Assembly: GCA_947585865.1 (NCBI GenBank) | Contig: CANPXH010000010.1 | Coordinates: 1 to 64,000, forward strand | Reading direction: 5' to 3' | DNA: 64,000 bases | Source of the DNA: an uncultured Clostridia bacterium | GTDB lineage: Bacteria; Bacillota; Clostridia; Lachnospirales; CAG-274 | Shown here: positions 54,004 through 63,700 of the stretch, one piece after another | How the letters are laid out: every line of letters starts with the position of its first letter | How positions within the stretch are numbered: the stretch's first letter is position 1 | Notes under the pieces: generated by a model | Databases searched by the model: none | What the model was told of the DNA's origin: nothing | Seen by the model: only the letters and a program-made list of their open reading frames with translations | Position numbers and translations under genes: made by a program

Positions 54004-55076
54004 AAAAATTGACTGCTTTACTTTTAAGCTGTGCATTGATACTGACAGGATGCGGAGGCGGAGGTCAGGAGAGCATTGAGAAGGTAGAGGGCTTTGAGGG
54101 TCAGACTCTTAAGCTGTATAACTGGGGAGAATATATTGGTGAAGACGTTATATCCAACTTTGAGAAAAAGTATGGCGTAACGGTGGTTTCCGAATACTTT
54201 GATTCCAATGAAATGATGTATACCAAAATAAGCGCAGGAGATACCTATGATGTACTTGTGCCGTCGGACTATATGATAGAGCGTCTTATAAAGGAGGATA
54301 TGCTGCAGCCTCTTGATCTGAGCAGGATACCGAATATCGCCAACCTTACGGAAGGCGTGAGGAATCTGGATTACGATCCCGACAACACATATTCCGTGCC
54401 TTATTTTTGGGGTACGGTAGGTCTTGTTTACAATAAGAACAATGTTCCCACCGAGGAGATAGAGGCCGAGGGCTACAATATACTTAAAAATACAAAGTAC
54501 AAGGGCAGCATTTATATTTATGATTCCGAAAGGGATTCATTTATGACAGCCTTCAAGGCTTTGGGCTATTCCATGAATACGGAAAACGAAGCGGAAATAA
54601 ATGCGGCATACGAGTGGCTTTCAGAAATAAACAGCACTATGGATCCCGCCTATGTAACGGATGAGGTGATAGACGCCATGATAAACGGCAACAAGGATAT
54701 AGCCGTTGTGTACAGCGGAGATGCGGCATTCATACTTTCGGAAAATCCCGATATGGGCTACTGCGAGCCGAAGGAAGGCTCAAACCTTTGGAGCGACGCC
54801 ATGGTCATACCCAAGAATGCCGAAAATCCCGAGCTGGCTCATGAGTTCATAAACTATATATTGAGCTATGATGCTTCTCTTGACAATTCACAGACAGTAG
54901 GCTATGCTTCATCAAACGATGAGGTGCTCAAATATCTTTCATCTCCCGAAGGTCTTTATTATCAAAATGAAGCATACCTGCCAAGAACAGACTATGCAAA
55001 AGACGAGATATTCCACGACAACGAAACATTGAGGAAAACCCTTTCAGAGCTGTGGATAAAGGTAAAGGTGAAATAG
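54000..55076 (+). CDS. potD: Spermidine/putrescine-binding lipoprotein PotD
   Basis: 358 residues. The lipobox LILTGC at about residues 14-19 gives a lipid-anchored protein, matured by Lgt. Binding-protein features are LYNWGEYIG near the N-terminus, VVPSDY-type ligand contacts (DVLVPSDYMIERLI) and SVPYFWGTVGLVYN. It delivers polyamines to PotBC. It is coupled to potC by the ATGA overlap. Confidence 0.95.
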   Translation: MKKLTALLLSCALILTGCGGGGQESIEKVEGFEGQTLKLYNWGEYIGEDVISNFEKKYGVTVVSEYFDSNEMMYTKISAGDTYDVLVPSDYMIERLIKEDMLQPLDLSRIPNIANLTEGVRNLDYDPDNTYSVPYFWGTVGLVYNKNNVPTEEIEAEGYNILKNTKYKGSIYIYDSERDSFMTAFKALGYSMNTENEAEINAAYEWLSEINSTMDPAYVTDEVIDAMINGNKDIAVVYSGDAAFILSENPDMGYCEPKEGSNLWSDAMVIPKNAENPELAHEFINYILSYDASLDNSQTVGYASSNDEVLKYLSSPEGLYYQNEAYLPRTDYAKDEIFHDNETLRKTLSELWIKVKVK

Positions 55077-55134
55077 TTTTCAGATATAAAGGGAGCCCGG
55101 GCAGGGCTTCTGCCGTTAAAGGAAAATGACGCAT

Positions 55135-55899
55135 ATGAAAAACAAAAGCAATATATTTGAAAATATAATATATGAGATCGTAATGGGTGTGCTTGCGGCA
55201 ATTGCCGTGGGCATAGCATTGTATGATATCGTAAAGGGCGGCAATATTGCCGTATTGAAGATATCGGATCGTGTTATATGGATAATATTTATTGCGGATT
55301 ATGTTGTCAGGCTTATACTCAGCGAAAATAAGCTCTCCTACATAAGGTCGAACATATGGGAGCTTATTGCCATACTTCCCTTCAATTCTCTTTTCAGAGC
55401 CTTCAGACTGGTCAAATTGGTAAGGCTTACTAGGCTTGTGAAAATAGCTAAATTCGCAAGGCTTGTGAGCTTTGCGGAAAGAGGCATAAAAAGATGCAGA
55501 GAATTTTTGGACACAAACGGCTTCAAGTATATGCTTATAGTGACACTTGTTGTTATAATATTGGGAGCGGTGGGCATAAGCTTTGCGGAAAATATGATGT
55601 TTAAGGATGCTTTGTGGTGGAGCTTTGTGACTACTGCGACCGTGGGGTACGGCGATATATCTCCGGCTTCCGATACCGGAAGAGTGATAGCCTGTATATT
55701 AATGCTGGTGGGCATAGGGCTTATAGGCTCTCTCACAAGCACGATCACATCGTTTTTTATGAAAGGCTCTGAGAAGAACAAGAGCTACAGACAAAGCGAG
55801 ATAGATAATATAAAGTCTTATCTTGACAGGATAGATGAGCTAAGCGGTGAAGAAATCGAGGACATATGCGCTGCAATAAGAAGACACAGCAGGCATTAG
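55135..55899 (+). CDS. Voltage-gated-type potassium channel
   Basis: 254 residues from ATG 55135; an ATG three codons upstream (55126) is possible but sits too close to the AAAGG Shine-Dalgarno. Six membrane segments form an S1-S4 sensor: S4 carries a run of Arg/Lys (FRAFRLVKLVRLTRLVKIAK). The pore filter TATVGYGD is near residue 170. A charged C-terminal tail follows. Kch-like channels of this size are found in many bacteria. It ends the cls-pot run. Confidence 0.9.
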   Translation: MKNKSNIFENIIYEIVMGVLAAIAVGIALYDIVKGGNIAVLKISDRVIWIIFIADYVVRLILSENKLSYIRSNIWELIAILPFNSLFRAFRLVKLVRLTRLVKIAKFARLVSFAERGIKRCREFLDTNGFKYMLIVTLVVIILGAVGISFAENMMFKDALWWSFVTTATVGYGDISPASDTGRVIACILMLVGIGLIGSLTSTITSFFMKGSEKNKSYRQSEIDNIKSYLDRIDELSGEEIEDICAAIRRHSRH

Positions 55900-55914
55900 C
55901 ATTTACATATAACG

Positions 55915-56319
55915 CCGAGTCTTTTGGAAATACTTCCAAAAAGGCTCGGTCAGCGTGTCGACAAAGTCGACACGCTTGAAAGAAATGCTTACATTTCTTT
56001 CAGTTGAATTGAGGTAGGAACCAGCCGTGTTTTCCGCAATTTAGGCATAAATGCCTAAATTACAGAAAAGTTCCTGTCCTCAGGCGGGCAAAGCTCGATC
56101 AGCAACTTTGCTTCGCAAAGCAAGCCGCATTACTTTCTTGCGGTTGCAAACTTGCGGATTATAGTCTGCGACCCGGATGCATGGCGAGCAACATTACGAA
56201 GTAATGTGACCAGCGCTTTTTTGCAGGCTGTTCTTTATTTTAATTCATATTTACTCTCAAAATATTGTTTTTCGATAGTCTGGCCGAGTCTTTTGGGAAT
56301 ACTTCCAAAAAGGCTCGGT
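55915..56319. repeat. Hairpin element flanked by a 36-nt duplication of a terminator
   Basis: The hairpin CCGAG...TTTTGG...CCAAAA...CTCGG at 55915-55950 is repeated with one change at 56284-56319, where a T run follows. Between the copies lie nested hairpins: GCGTGTCGAC-aaa-GTCGACACGC; TGAAAGAAATG-ctta-CATTTCTTTCA; AGGAAC...TTTTC-cgc-AATTTAGGCA-taaa-TGCCTAAATT-aca-GAAAA-GTTCCT; and the family-2 repeat. The pattern looks like an insertion into a terminator with duplication of the flank. No gene is in this 526-base stretch. Confidence 0.65.
56078..56230. repeat. Hairpin-rich repeat, family 2, long copy
   Basis: Almost identical to 3649-3761 until the last hairpin AGTCTGC...GCAGGCT. In its loop this copy carries about 41 extra bases including ACATTAC-gaa-GTAATGT. 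The extra piece is absent from the short copy, so one copy gained or lost a nested hairpin. Confidence 0.75.
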
Positions 56320-56325
56320 TTTTTG
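56284..56325 (+). terminator. Terminator downstream of the potassium-channel gene
   Basis: CCGAGTCTTTTGG pairs with CCAAAAAGGCTCGG, then TTTTTT. It faces the convergent tmRNA gene. Confidence 0.75.
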
Positions 56326-56425
56326 TATAATATTTTAGCCGCAGATCTTAGAAAAGGCAATGAAAAACAGGCGCAAAAAAAAGGTGCAGCCGCTTTTGAT
56401 ATGCAAAAAGCGGATACACCGAAAA

Positions 56426-56778
56426 TGGAGATGACGAGAGTCGAACTCGTGTCCGAAGACCCGTTGTCAGGAACCTCTCCCATTACAGTTTGTCTATTGT
56501 TGTTTCCCTTTGGCCGCTGCCGACAAACAGGCTGTGGTCATCAGTAGCTTCATATATCTTTCCGTTACTCAAAGCTTTGCAACGAAAGTGCCCCGCTTAG
56601 GTCGACGCCGATTTCTTGAACTGCGGGAAGCCCAAGGTCGACGAGCAGCGCAAATTAGGCTGCTAAAGCAACGTTATTTTCGTCGTTTATTTTTTAAAAG
56701 TTTTGGGCTTTTAAGGAGTCTCCCGCCTCCAATGGCTGTTCCCGATCTCAAGATCCCCGTCGAAACCGTTGCATCCCC
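56426..56778 (-). ncRNA. ssrA: Transfer-messenger RNA (tmRNA)
   Basis: The 5' end is GGGGATGCAACGGTTTCGAC and the 3' end GTTCGACTCTCGTCATCTCCA; the two pair as a tRNA-like acceptor (GGGGATG with CATCTCC). The tag frame lies at 56687-56655 and reads N-D-E-N-N-V-A-L-A-A before TAA, the standard degradation ending. The codon before it is ATA rather than the usual GCA. CCA is not encoded. It rescues stalled ribosomes with SmpB, which is not in the window. Confidence 0.95.
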
Positions 56779-56792
56779 ACATATGTATTTAT

Positions 56793-56820
56793 AGTATAAC
56801 CTATCTCGTTAAAATGTCAA
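56793..56820 (-). promoter_or_regulatory. Promoter of tmRNA
   Basis: Minus strand: TTGACA (complement of 56815-56820), a 16-nt spacer and TATACT (complement of 56793-56798), about 15 bases before the RNA start. Confidence 0.85.
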
Positions 56821-56948
56821 GGGCGGCGGTATAACATTTTAATTACAAAATGCTTAAAAATAATGTATAATTGTAAAAAAATGTTTATTTTATAAGCAAA
56901 ATGTAGTATACTATTATAAATAACTATGCTTATTTGTGAGGTTCTGCA

Positions 56949-58337
56949 ATGAAAAATATAAGGGGACTGATATTTTACGCAGTCAAAACGATATGCTATA
57001 TAATACTTTTCATAGTTACATTTTTGCTTTGCCTGAATTTTTTCGATTCCTTCCACAAGGGCTGCAGGCTCTATGTTGATATGGAAGGCACGGGAGTATA
57101 TGAAGAGCCGCTGCAGGTATTGTTTACAGATACGGCAGATGAGGAGTTCACAGGGGAAAGGTGTGACAATATAGAGCTGAATATAAAAGACGGCAGCTTT
57201 AAGCTAAAGGAGAAAATAAGGCTGACTCCTTTGAGCACTCCAAAGCTGAGGCTCGATTTGGGCTCAGCGGAGGGAGCGAACATCGTTATAAATAAGCTGC
57301 GTTATCAAGACGATACCGGATATTGCGACATAGACCTGACGCAGATCGCCGAAAGCCCGCTGAACAACGGCGTAAGGACAAGCCTTGAAAACGGAGCATT
57401 GACCATAGTCACAACAAACGGCGATCCCTATATTGTGGCGGACAGCATAAGCACAGTGCCGTTTAAAGACCGCAATGAGCTTTGGGCAGGCATATCAGCT
57501 CTTGTAATAGTGCTGCTCATATACAGATATGTAAGGCTCAAGGCGGTGTATTCCATGGCAGAAGATCTGTGGCATAACAGAAGGCTTATGTTCTCCCTTG
57601 CCGCAAACGATTTCAAGACAAAGTATTCCGGCTCATATTTCGGCACGATATGGGCATTCATACAGCCTATATGCACCATACTTGTGTTTTGGTTCGTATT
57701 CCAGGTGGGCTTTAGGAGCACGGATGTAGGCAATGTTCCCTATATCATATGGTTCATAGCGGGCATAATACCTTGGTTCTTCTTTTCGGATGCATGGAAT
57801 TCCGCTTCAAATTGCCTTATAGAATACAGCTTTCTTGTTAAGAAGGTGGTGTTCAATGTGCATATCCTTCCCCTTGTAAAGATAGTGTCAAATTTATTCG
57901 TACACATATTTTTTGTATTCTTTATGCTTGCCATATATATCATATATGGATTAAGACCCGGTATATATATGCTGCAGATATTATATTACAGCTTCTGTAT
58001 GATAGCGCTTGTAATAAGCCTGAGCCTTATAACGGCGCCTCTTATGGTGTTTTTCAAGGACCTGGGGCAGATAATGAATATAGTGCTGCAGTTCGGTATG
58101 TGGCTCACGCCCATACTTTGGAACATCGATATAATCCCATCGAACCTTAGGGGCATATTCAAGCTCAACCCTATGTATTACATTGTGCAGGGCTACAGAG
58201 ACAGCCTCATATACAATGTGGTATTTTGGAACAATATAAAACAGACTCTTTATTTTTGGATAGTTGTTTTTGTTCTCATGCTTATGGGCTGCATTATTTT
58301 CAGAAAGCTGAGGCCGCATTTTGCCGATGTTTTATAA
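56949..58337 (+). CDS. Polysaccharide ABC exporter permease (Wzm type) with an extra N-terminal extracytoplasmic domain
   Basis: 462 residues, about 190 longer than a standard Wzm/TagG permease. Residues 1-30 form one membrane helix. About 40-175 is an extracytoplasmic beta-rich domain of unknown family (with FTGERCDNIELNIKDGSF), and 177-195 is a second helix. The ABC-2 permease core follows: NDFKTKYSGSYFGTIWAFIQ, then GIIPWFFFSDAW and LNPMYYIVQGYRDSL. It pairs with the next gene to export a surface polysaccharide or teichoic-acid-like polymer. A TATACT -10 box lies at 56907. Confidence 0.85.
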   Translation: MKNIRGLIFYAVKTICYIILFIVTFLLCLNFFDSFHKGCRLYVDMEGTGVYEEPLQVLFTDTADEEFTGERCDNIELNIKDGSFKLKEKIRLTPLSTPKLRLDLGSAEGANIVINKLRYQDDTGYCDIDLTQIAESPLNNGVRTSLENGALTIVTTNGDPYIVADSISTVPFKDRNELWAGISALVIVLLIYRYVRLKAVYSMAEDLWHNRRLMFSLAANDFKTKYSGSYFGTIWAFIQPICTILVFWFVFQVGFRSTDVGNVPYIIWFIAGIIPWFFFSDAWNSASNCLIEYSFLVKKVVFNVHILPLVKIVSNLFVHIFFVFFMLAIYIIYGLRPGIYMLQILYYSFCMIALVISLSLITAPLMVFFKDLGQIMNIVLQFGMWLTPILWNIDIIPSNLRGIFKLNPMYYIVQGYRDSLIYNVVFWNNIKQTLYFWIVVFVLMLMGCIIFRKLRPHFADVL

Positions 58338-58349
58338 AAGGAGTATACA

Positions 58350-59606
58350 ATGGCGGACATTTCTATAAAGGTTGAAGATCTATGTAAAATATATAAGCTT
58401 TACGACAAGCCTACAGACAGGATTAAGGAAGCTCTGAGCCTTTCCAAAAAGACGTATTATAGGGAGCACTATGCTCTTAAGAACGTATCGTTTAGCGTGA
58501 ACAAGGGAGAGACCGTAGGCATAATAGGCGTAAACGGCGCAGGCAAGTCTACGCTGCTCAAGATAATAACGGGAGTGCTCACCCCCACATCCGGCAGCAT
58601 CGAGATCAACGGCAAAATTTCTGCGCTTTTGGAGCTTGGCGCAGGCTTTAATATGGATTATACCGGCATCGAGAACATATATCTCAACGGCACTATGATG
58701 GGCTTTTCAAAGTCTGAGGTAGACAAAAAGCTTGACGATATATTGAGATTTGCCGATATAGGCGACTTTATCGATCAGCCTGTCAAGACATACTCCAGCG
58801 GTATGTTCGTGCGCCTTGCTTTTGCCGTGGCAATAAATATAGACCCGGATATACTCATAGTCGATGAGGCTCTGAGCGTAGGCGATGTTTTCTTCCAGGC
58901 CAAGTGCTATAAGAAAATAAAGGAGCTGACCGGCAAGTCAACTGTCCTTATAGTATCTCATGATCTTAATGCACTGACAAAGTTCTGCAAAAGGATAATT
59001 CTTATGTCAGAGGGCAAAAAGGTGTTTGACGGAGACCCTAATGAGGCAATTGCCAGATACTTTAAGCTTAAGCAGGGTTCTGTAAAAAAGAAAAAGGATA
59101 CCGGTATTTTTGCGGCGGAGAATTTTTCTGAATACAGAGTGCCTGCTGCCAAGGATTACAGCGGAAAAATGGATGTAGTTATAGAAAAATATTTTTATTC
59201 TGTAGATGATGAGCCGTTTGCAGAGCAGTGCCGCAAAAATGATGAATTCAAAATATCTATGGTCGTGAATTCTGCGATAGATATTGAGGATACCATAGTA
59301 GGCTTTCAGATAAGAGATAAATACGGCAATGAGGTATTCGGGCAGACATCCCTTACATCGGATACAGATCGGTATTCTATATTACAGGGCAGAAATGTAA
59401 TAAATTTCAGCTTTGACTGGCCTGAGATAAGGGAGGGAGATTATTTCATTACCCTTGGCATAGGAAACGGAACAGATGTGCTCAATCAGGTGGAGGAATG
59501 CTGGATAAACAATGCTATACACATAACGGCGTCCACAGGCGGAAAAACCATATTCGGCATATTCAATCAGAATATGAAAACATTTGAAATAAGCAAAACA
59601 GACTAG
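58350..59606 (+). CDS. Polysaccharide ABC exporter ATPase (Wzt type) with C-terminal substrate-binding domain
   Basis: 418 residues. The ATPase has Walker A GVNGAGKST (about 60-68), signature YSSGMFVRLAFAVA (about 150) and Walker B ILIVDEALSVGD. From about 270 a Wzt-type beta-sandwich follows with the hallmark VGFQIRDKYGNEVFGQ; in known systems it recognises the modified chain end. It starts 12 bases after the permease. A chain-terminating modification by one of the next enzymes would fit. Confidence 0.92.
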   Translation: MADISIKVEDLCKIYKLYDKPTDRIKEALSLSKKTYYREHYALKNVSFSVNKGETVGIIGVNGAGKSTLLKIITGVLTPTSGSIEINGKISALLELGAGFNMDYTGIENIYLNGTMMGFSKSEVDKKLDDILRFADIGDFIDQPVKTYSSGMFVRLAFAVAINIDPDILIVDEALSVGDVFFQAKCYKKIKELTGKSTVLIVSHDLNALTKFCKRIILMSEGKKVFDGDPNEAIARYFKLKQGSVKKKKDTGIFAAENFSEYRVPAAKDYSGKMDVVIEKYFYSVDDEPFAEQCRKNDEFKISMVVNSAIDIEDTIVGFQIRDKYGNEVFGQTSLTSDTDRYSILQGRNVINFSFDWPEIREGDYFITLGIGNGTDVLNQVEECWINNAIHITASTGGKTIFGIFNQNMKTFEISKTD

Positions 59607-59617
59607 GAGTGCGGCAT

Positions 59618-60769
59618 ATGAAAGAATGGAAGTACAATAATCCTGAATTTGAGTGTGATAAGCTGAATTATGAGCTGCTCAGATTTGCCCCATGGTCAGG
59701 CCACAGGAATTTTGCATATGACCTTACAGCATGGCTCAAGCCTAAAAATATAACAGAGCTTGGCAGTCATTACGGCTGCTCTGCATTTACCTTCGTACAG
59801 GCGGCAAAGGATAACAAGCTGGACAGCTCTATGTATTTTGTGGATACCTGGCAGGGTGATGACTTTACAAAGAAATATGACAATGATGTGTTTACAGTGT
59901 TCAGCAGGACCGTGGAGGAATACTACAGCGGACAGAATGTAAATATGCTTAGAATGACATTTGATGAGGCAAGGGAAAAATTTGAGGACGGATCCATAGA
60001 CCTTTTGCATATAGACGGCTCTCATCACTATGAGGATGTAAAAAGAGACTTCGAAACATGGCGTTCCAAGGTGAAGGATACAGGCATTATAATGCTTCAT
60101 GATGTAAGCAGTGACATTGTGCTGGGAGATATTATGGGTTCATATAGATACTGGCAGGAATTAAAGAAGGAGTACAGCTATACCCTGGAATTTGATTTCA
60201 GCTGGGGTCTTGGCGTTATATTCCTGGATCCTCAAATATATGATCGTTTTTGTGCCTCAGGCTTTGAGGCGGCAAGGTATCAGAGGATAAACAATTCTCT
60301 TGATGTGGAGTACAAGGATTTTCTCAGAAAAAATTACTTTGAGATAAGGGATAAGCAGATGTATATAGACGACCTGCTCAGACAGAAGGATATTCTTAAC
60401 AGTCAGATAGAGGCCTATAAAACAGACAACGAAAAAATAAAAACGGACTATAAGGAAGAAGCAGGGAATGTCGCCGCCGCTTTTGAAAGGGAAAGAGCGG
60501 ATATCATAAGGAACTATGAGGAAAATACCCGCAGGACCATAAGGGATTATGAGGAAAATATACAAAGAACTATAGAGGACTATGAAAAAAATATAGAGGA
60601 AATAAAGAAAAGCTATACCCTTACTATTGAGGAAAAGGATAATTATATATCAGAGCTTCTTGGCATAAAGGCAAGGTATGAGAAGCTGCCTGAGATCCGG
60701 CTTATCAAAAGTATTAAGAAGATCAGGAGCTCTGCGCCGAGCAGAACCAAAGGCAAAGCGACAAAGTAG
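59618..60769 (+). CDS. Class I SAM methyltransferase with coiled-coil tail
   Basis: 383 residues from ATG 59618, eight bases after AGGAG. The SAM-binding motif is ITELGSHYGCSAFTFVQA (about 37-54), and the following acidic strand is YFVDTWQGDDF. IDLLHIDGSHHYEDVKRD is typical of the Methyltransferase_24/cephalosporin-hydroxylase-like group. Residues about 240-360 form a long coiled coil of Glu/Lys/Arg heptads (ENTRRTIRDYEENIQRTIED). In Wzt-type clusters such coiled-coil methyltransferases can cap the glycan and set its length, which fits here by context. Confidence 0.85.
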   Translation: MKEWKYNNPEFECDKLNYELLRFAPWSGHRNFAYDLTAWLKPKNITELGSHYGCSAFTFVQAAKDNKLDSSMYFVDTWQGDDFTKKYDNDVFTVFSRTVEEYYSGQNVNMLRMTFDEAREKFEDGSIDLLHIDGSHHYEDVKRDFETWRSKVKDTGIIMLHDVSSDIVLGDIMGSYRYWQELKKEYSYTLEFDFSWGLGVIFLDPQIYDRFCASGFEAARYQRINNSLDVEYKDFLRKNYFEIRDKQMYIDDLLRQKDILNSQIEAYKTDNEKIKTDYKEEAGNVAAAFERERADIIRNYEENTRRTIRDYEENIQRTIEDYEKNIEEIKKSYTLTIEEKDNYISELLGIKARYEKLPEIRLIKSIKKIRSSAPSRTKGKATK

Positions 60770-60777
60770 GTGAATTT

Positions 60778-63700
60778 ATGTGTAAACTATCTGTGGTTAT
60801 ACCCGTTTATAATACAGAAAAATTTTTGAAAAGGTGTATAGAAAGTCTTATTAATCAGACTTACAGAAATATAGAGTTTATATTTGTAAACGACTGCTCT
60901 CCCGGCAATGCAGAGGAGATAATAAAGGATTATCAGAAAAGTGACGACAGAATAAAATATGTTACCTATGAAAGCAACAGAGGCCTTTTCAGGGCAAGAA
61001 TGGCAGGTGCCGAAAGGGCAGAGGGAGATTATATTGCCTTTATGGACAGCGATGATTTTGCTACCCTTGATTATTATAACACTCTCATAAAACGTGGACT
61101 GGAGAAGAATGCAGATATCGTAATAGGCAAAACCATATTCAGGAGAACAGATAACTCCGAGTATATCAGAAATCTCCATGATGAATGCTTTATATTTGAT
61201 CTTCTGACGGGAGAAGAGGTCAGGAGGGCTTATTTTGAACAGAAGGGTCTTTGCTTTTCATGGCACACAATATGGAATAAAATATATAAAAAGGAGCTTT
61301 GGAACAAATGCGCCCCTTATTATAAAAGAATAAATACCCATGTTATTATGACAGAGGATATAGCTTTTTCATCTCTGCTTTTTTATAATGCCGATTCCGT
61401 TGCCTCTGTTGAAAATGAAGGGTATTTTTATTGTGAAAACGAGGATGCTTCTACAAATGCAGCTAAGACAACACTTAAACGCTTTACCAAGAATATGGCT
61501 GATATAAAGCGTGTATTTGAATTTGTAAATGAGTATCTGGAGGAGGTAAATGCAGAAAAATATATAAGGGACTGCTTTAATGAAACAAAGAAGTACTATG
61601 CCCGTATGTGGCAGGAACTGGCGGACAATACCTTCTGCGGTGAGGAGCTTAAGAAGGCCGACAGCATAATGTCTGATTTTATGCCGGGCTTCCATGAGCA
61701 TACCAATAGGGATTTTCATTTCTTTGCATCCATATCCACAAGGTTCAACAGCGGTCTTGAGAGTATTAAGGAGGAGGTTGCAAAAAGCAGCTGCAAGTAT
61801 ATAAGCTTTGATATATTCGATACCCTTATTATGCGTTATGTGTACAGACCCAATGATGTGTTCCTGCTTATGAATAAAAAATTTGAAAAGCTGTATACCT
61901 CTAACATAGGCTTTGAAAAGTTGAGGATATCGGCAGAAAGAGAATGCCGCAGACGTTTCGGGAACACACATCCCGATTATCAGGATGTTACGATAGATGA
62001 GATATACGACTGCCTTGCCGACTATTGCGGCATACCTTTAGAAATAGCAAAGGCGATGGAAGAAGAGGAAAAGCGTATTGAAATACAGCTTACCTATAGA
62101 AGACGGGCTGCAAAGGAGATATTTGACACCGCCGTTCTTGCAGGCAAAAAAATTGTTTTGGTATCGGATATGTATTTGGATAGAGAAACTATTGAGGCCA
62201 TGCTTGAAAGAGCCGGCTACAAGGAGTATGAAAAGCTTTATATCTCCTCTGAAATGAGGCTTACAAAGGCTCATGGCGACCTGTTCAAGGCTGTTGCAGA
62301 CGACCTTGGTGCAAAGCCCTCCGATATACTGCATATAGGGGATACATGGGTAAATGATATTATAAGACCTCGCAGTTTGGGGATCAAGACTATATTTTTC
62401 CCTAAGGCAACAGAGGTATTTGAAAACAGGATAAAGGATATTAATACAAATCTGTGCCACAATATAGCACAGTCTGTATGCGGTACTATGTGTGACAGTC
62501 AGGCCTTTATGGACAGCCTGGGCTATCGTTCTATGCTGGCTATGGCGGCAGGCTTTTATTTTGACAATCCATACAGAAGCTTTAATGAGGGATCAGATTT
62601 CAATGCCGACCCTTATTTTATAGGCTATTATGCACTCGGTATGCATATGCTTGGCCTTACAAAATGGATAAGGGAAAATTCAAGGGGCTATGACAAAATA
62701 TATTTTATGGCAAGGGATGGCTATCTGCCTATGCTTGCATATAATATACTCAGGACTGAGGAGGATCCCGAAGCAGAGTATATATATGCCTCAAGGCGTC
62801 TTCTGCTTCCTGCTATGATAAAGAGCGATGCCGATTTCTATGATCTGCCTGTGGAGTACAGAAACCATACTCCTGCCACTATTTTATCCATTTTGGATTT
62901 TTGCTCGGAGGTAAAGGAAGATATCCCCTTTGATATGTCACGAGTCTTTGCCGATGAAGGCAGTTATCACAGCTTTATAGACTGGTTTATTGATAATGCC
63001 TATGACAGGGAAAAGCATAGAAGGGCTGTCAGCCTGTGTGAAAAGTACTTTGCTCCGATTGCCCAAGGAAGGAATATTGCCTTTGATATGGGCTACAGCG
63101 GAAGAATACAGACTGCTCTTTCAGATGTGTGCGGCAAGGGCATAGACGTGCTTTTTGTACACAGGGATGCGAAGCGTTCTTCTGCTATGCAGAGAAAGGG
63201 AAAATACAGTATAAAGAGCTTTTATGACTTTACGCCCTATATGTCGGGCCTCATAAGAGAGCATATACTTTCGGACAGCTCCGCCTCCTGCATAGGCCTT
63301 GATTCAGAGGGCAGACCCGTATTCGACAATATCCCGAAGCTATATCAGGACAGCTTTATTGTAAGCGCTATGCAGAGAGGTGCTCTTGACTTTGTAAAAT
63401 CCTTCAGGAACATATTCGGTGAATACGAGGAATATATGAGCATAAAGCCCTACGAAGTGTCTATGGTTTTTGAGGGCTATTTAAGATGTGCCAAGGATAT
63501 CGACAGACAGATATTCAGGGCTTCATATTTTGAGGACCTTGTGTACGGCTCAAGGGATAATATAAACATATACGAGTTTATTAAAAGCTATATTATGACG
63601 CTTCCGCTGAATGAGGGAGCAAGAAATGCCGTTACCAAAAGAGATATGCTTGAAGAGGTCGTATCGGGCCACAGCAGAATAACAAGAGCTATAGCATATA

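Noticed and set aside
56152..56794. Open frames of 131 and 94 codons on the plus strand
   Set aside because: They cross the hairpin repeat, the terminator and the antisense strand of tmRNA.
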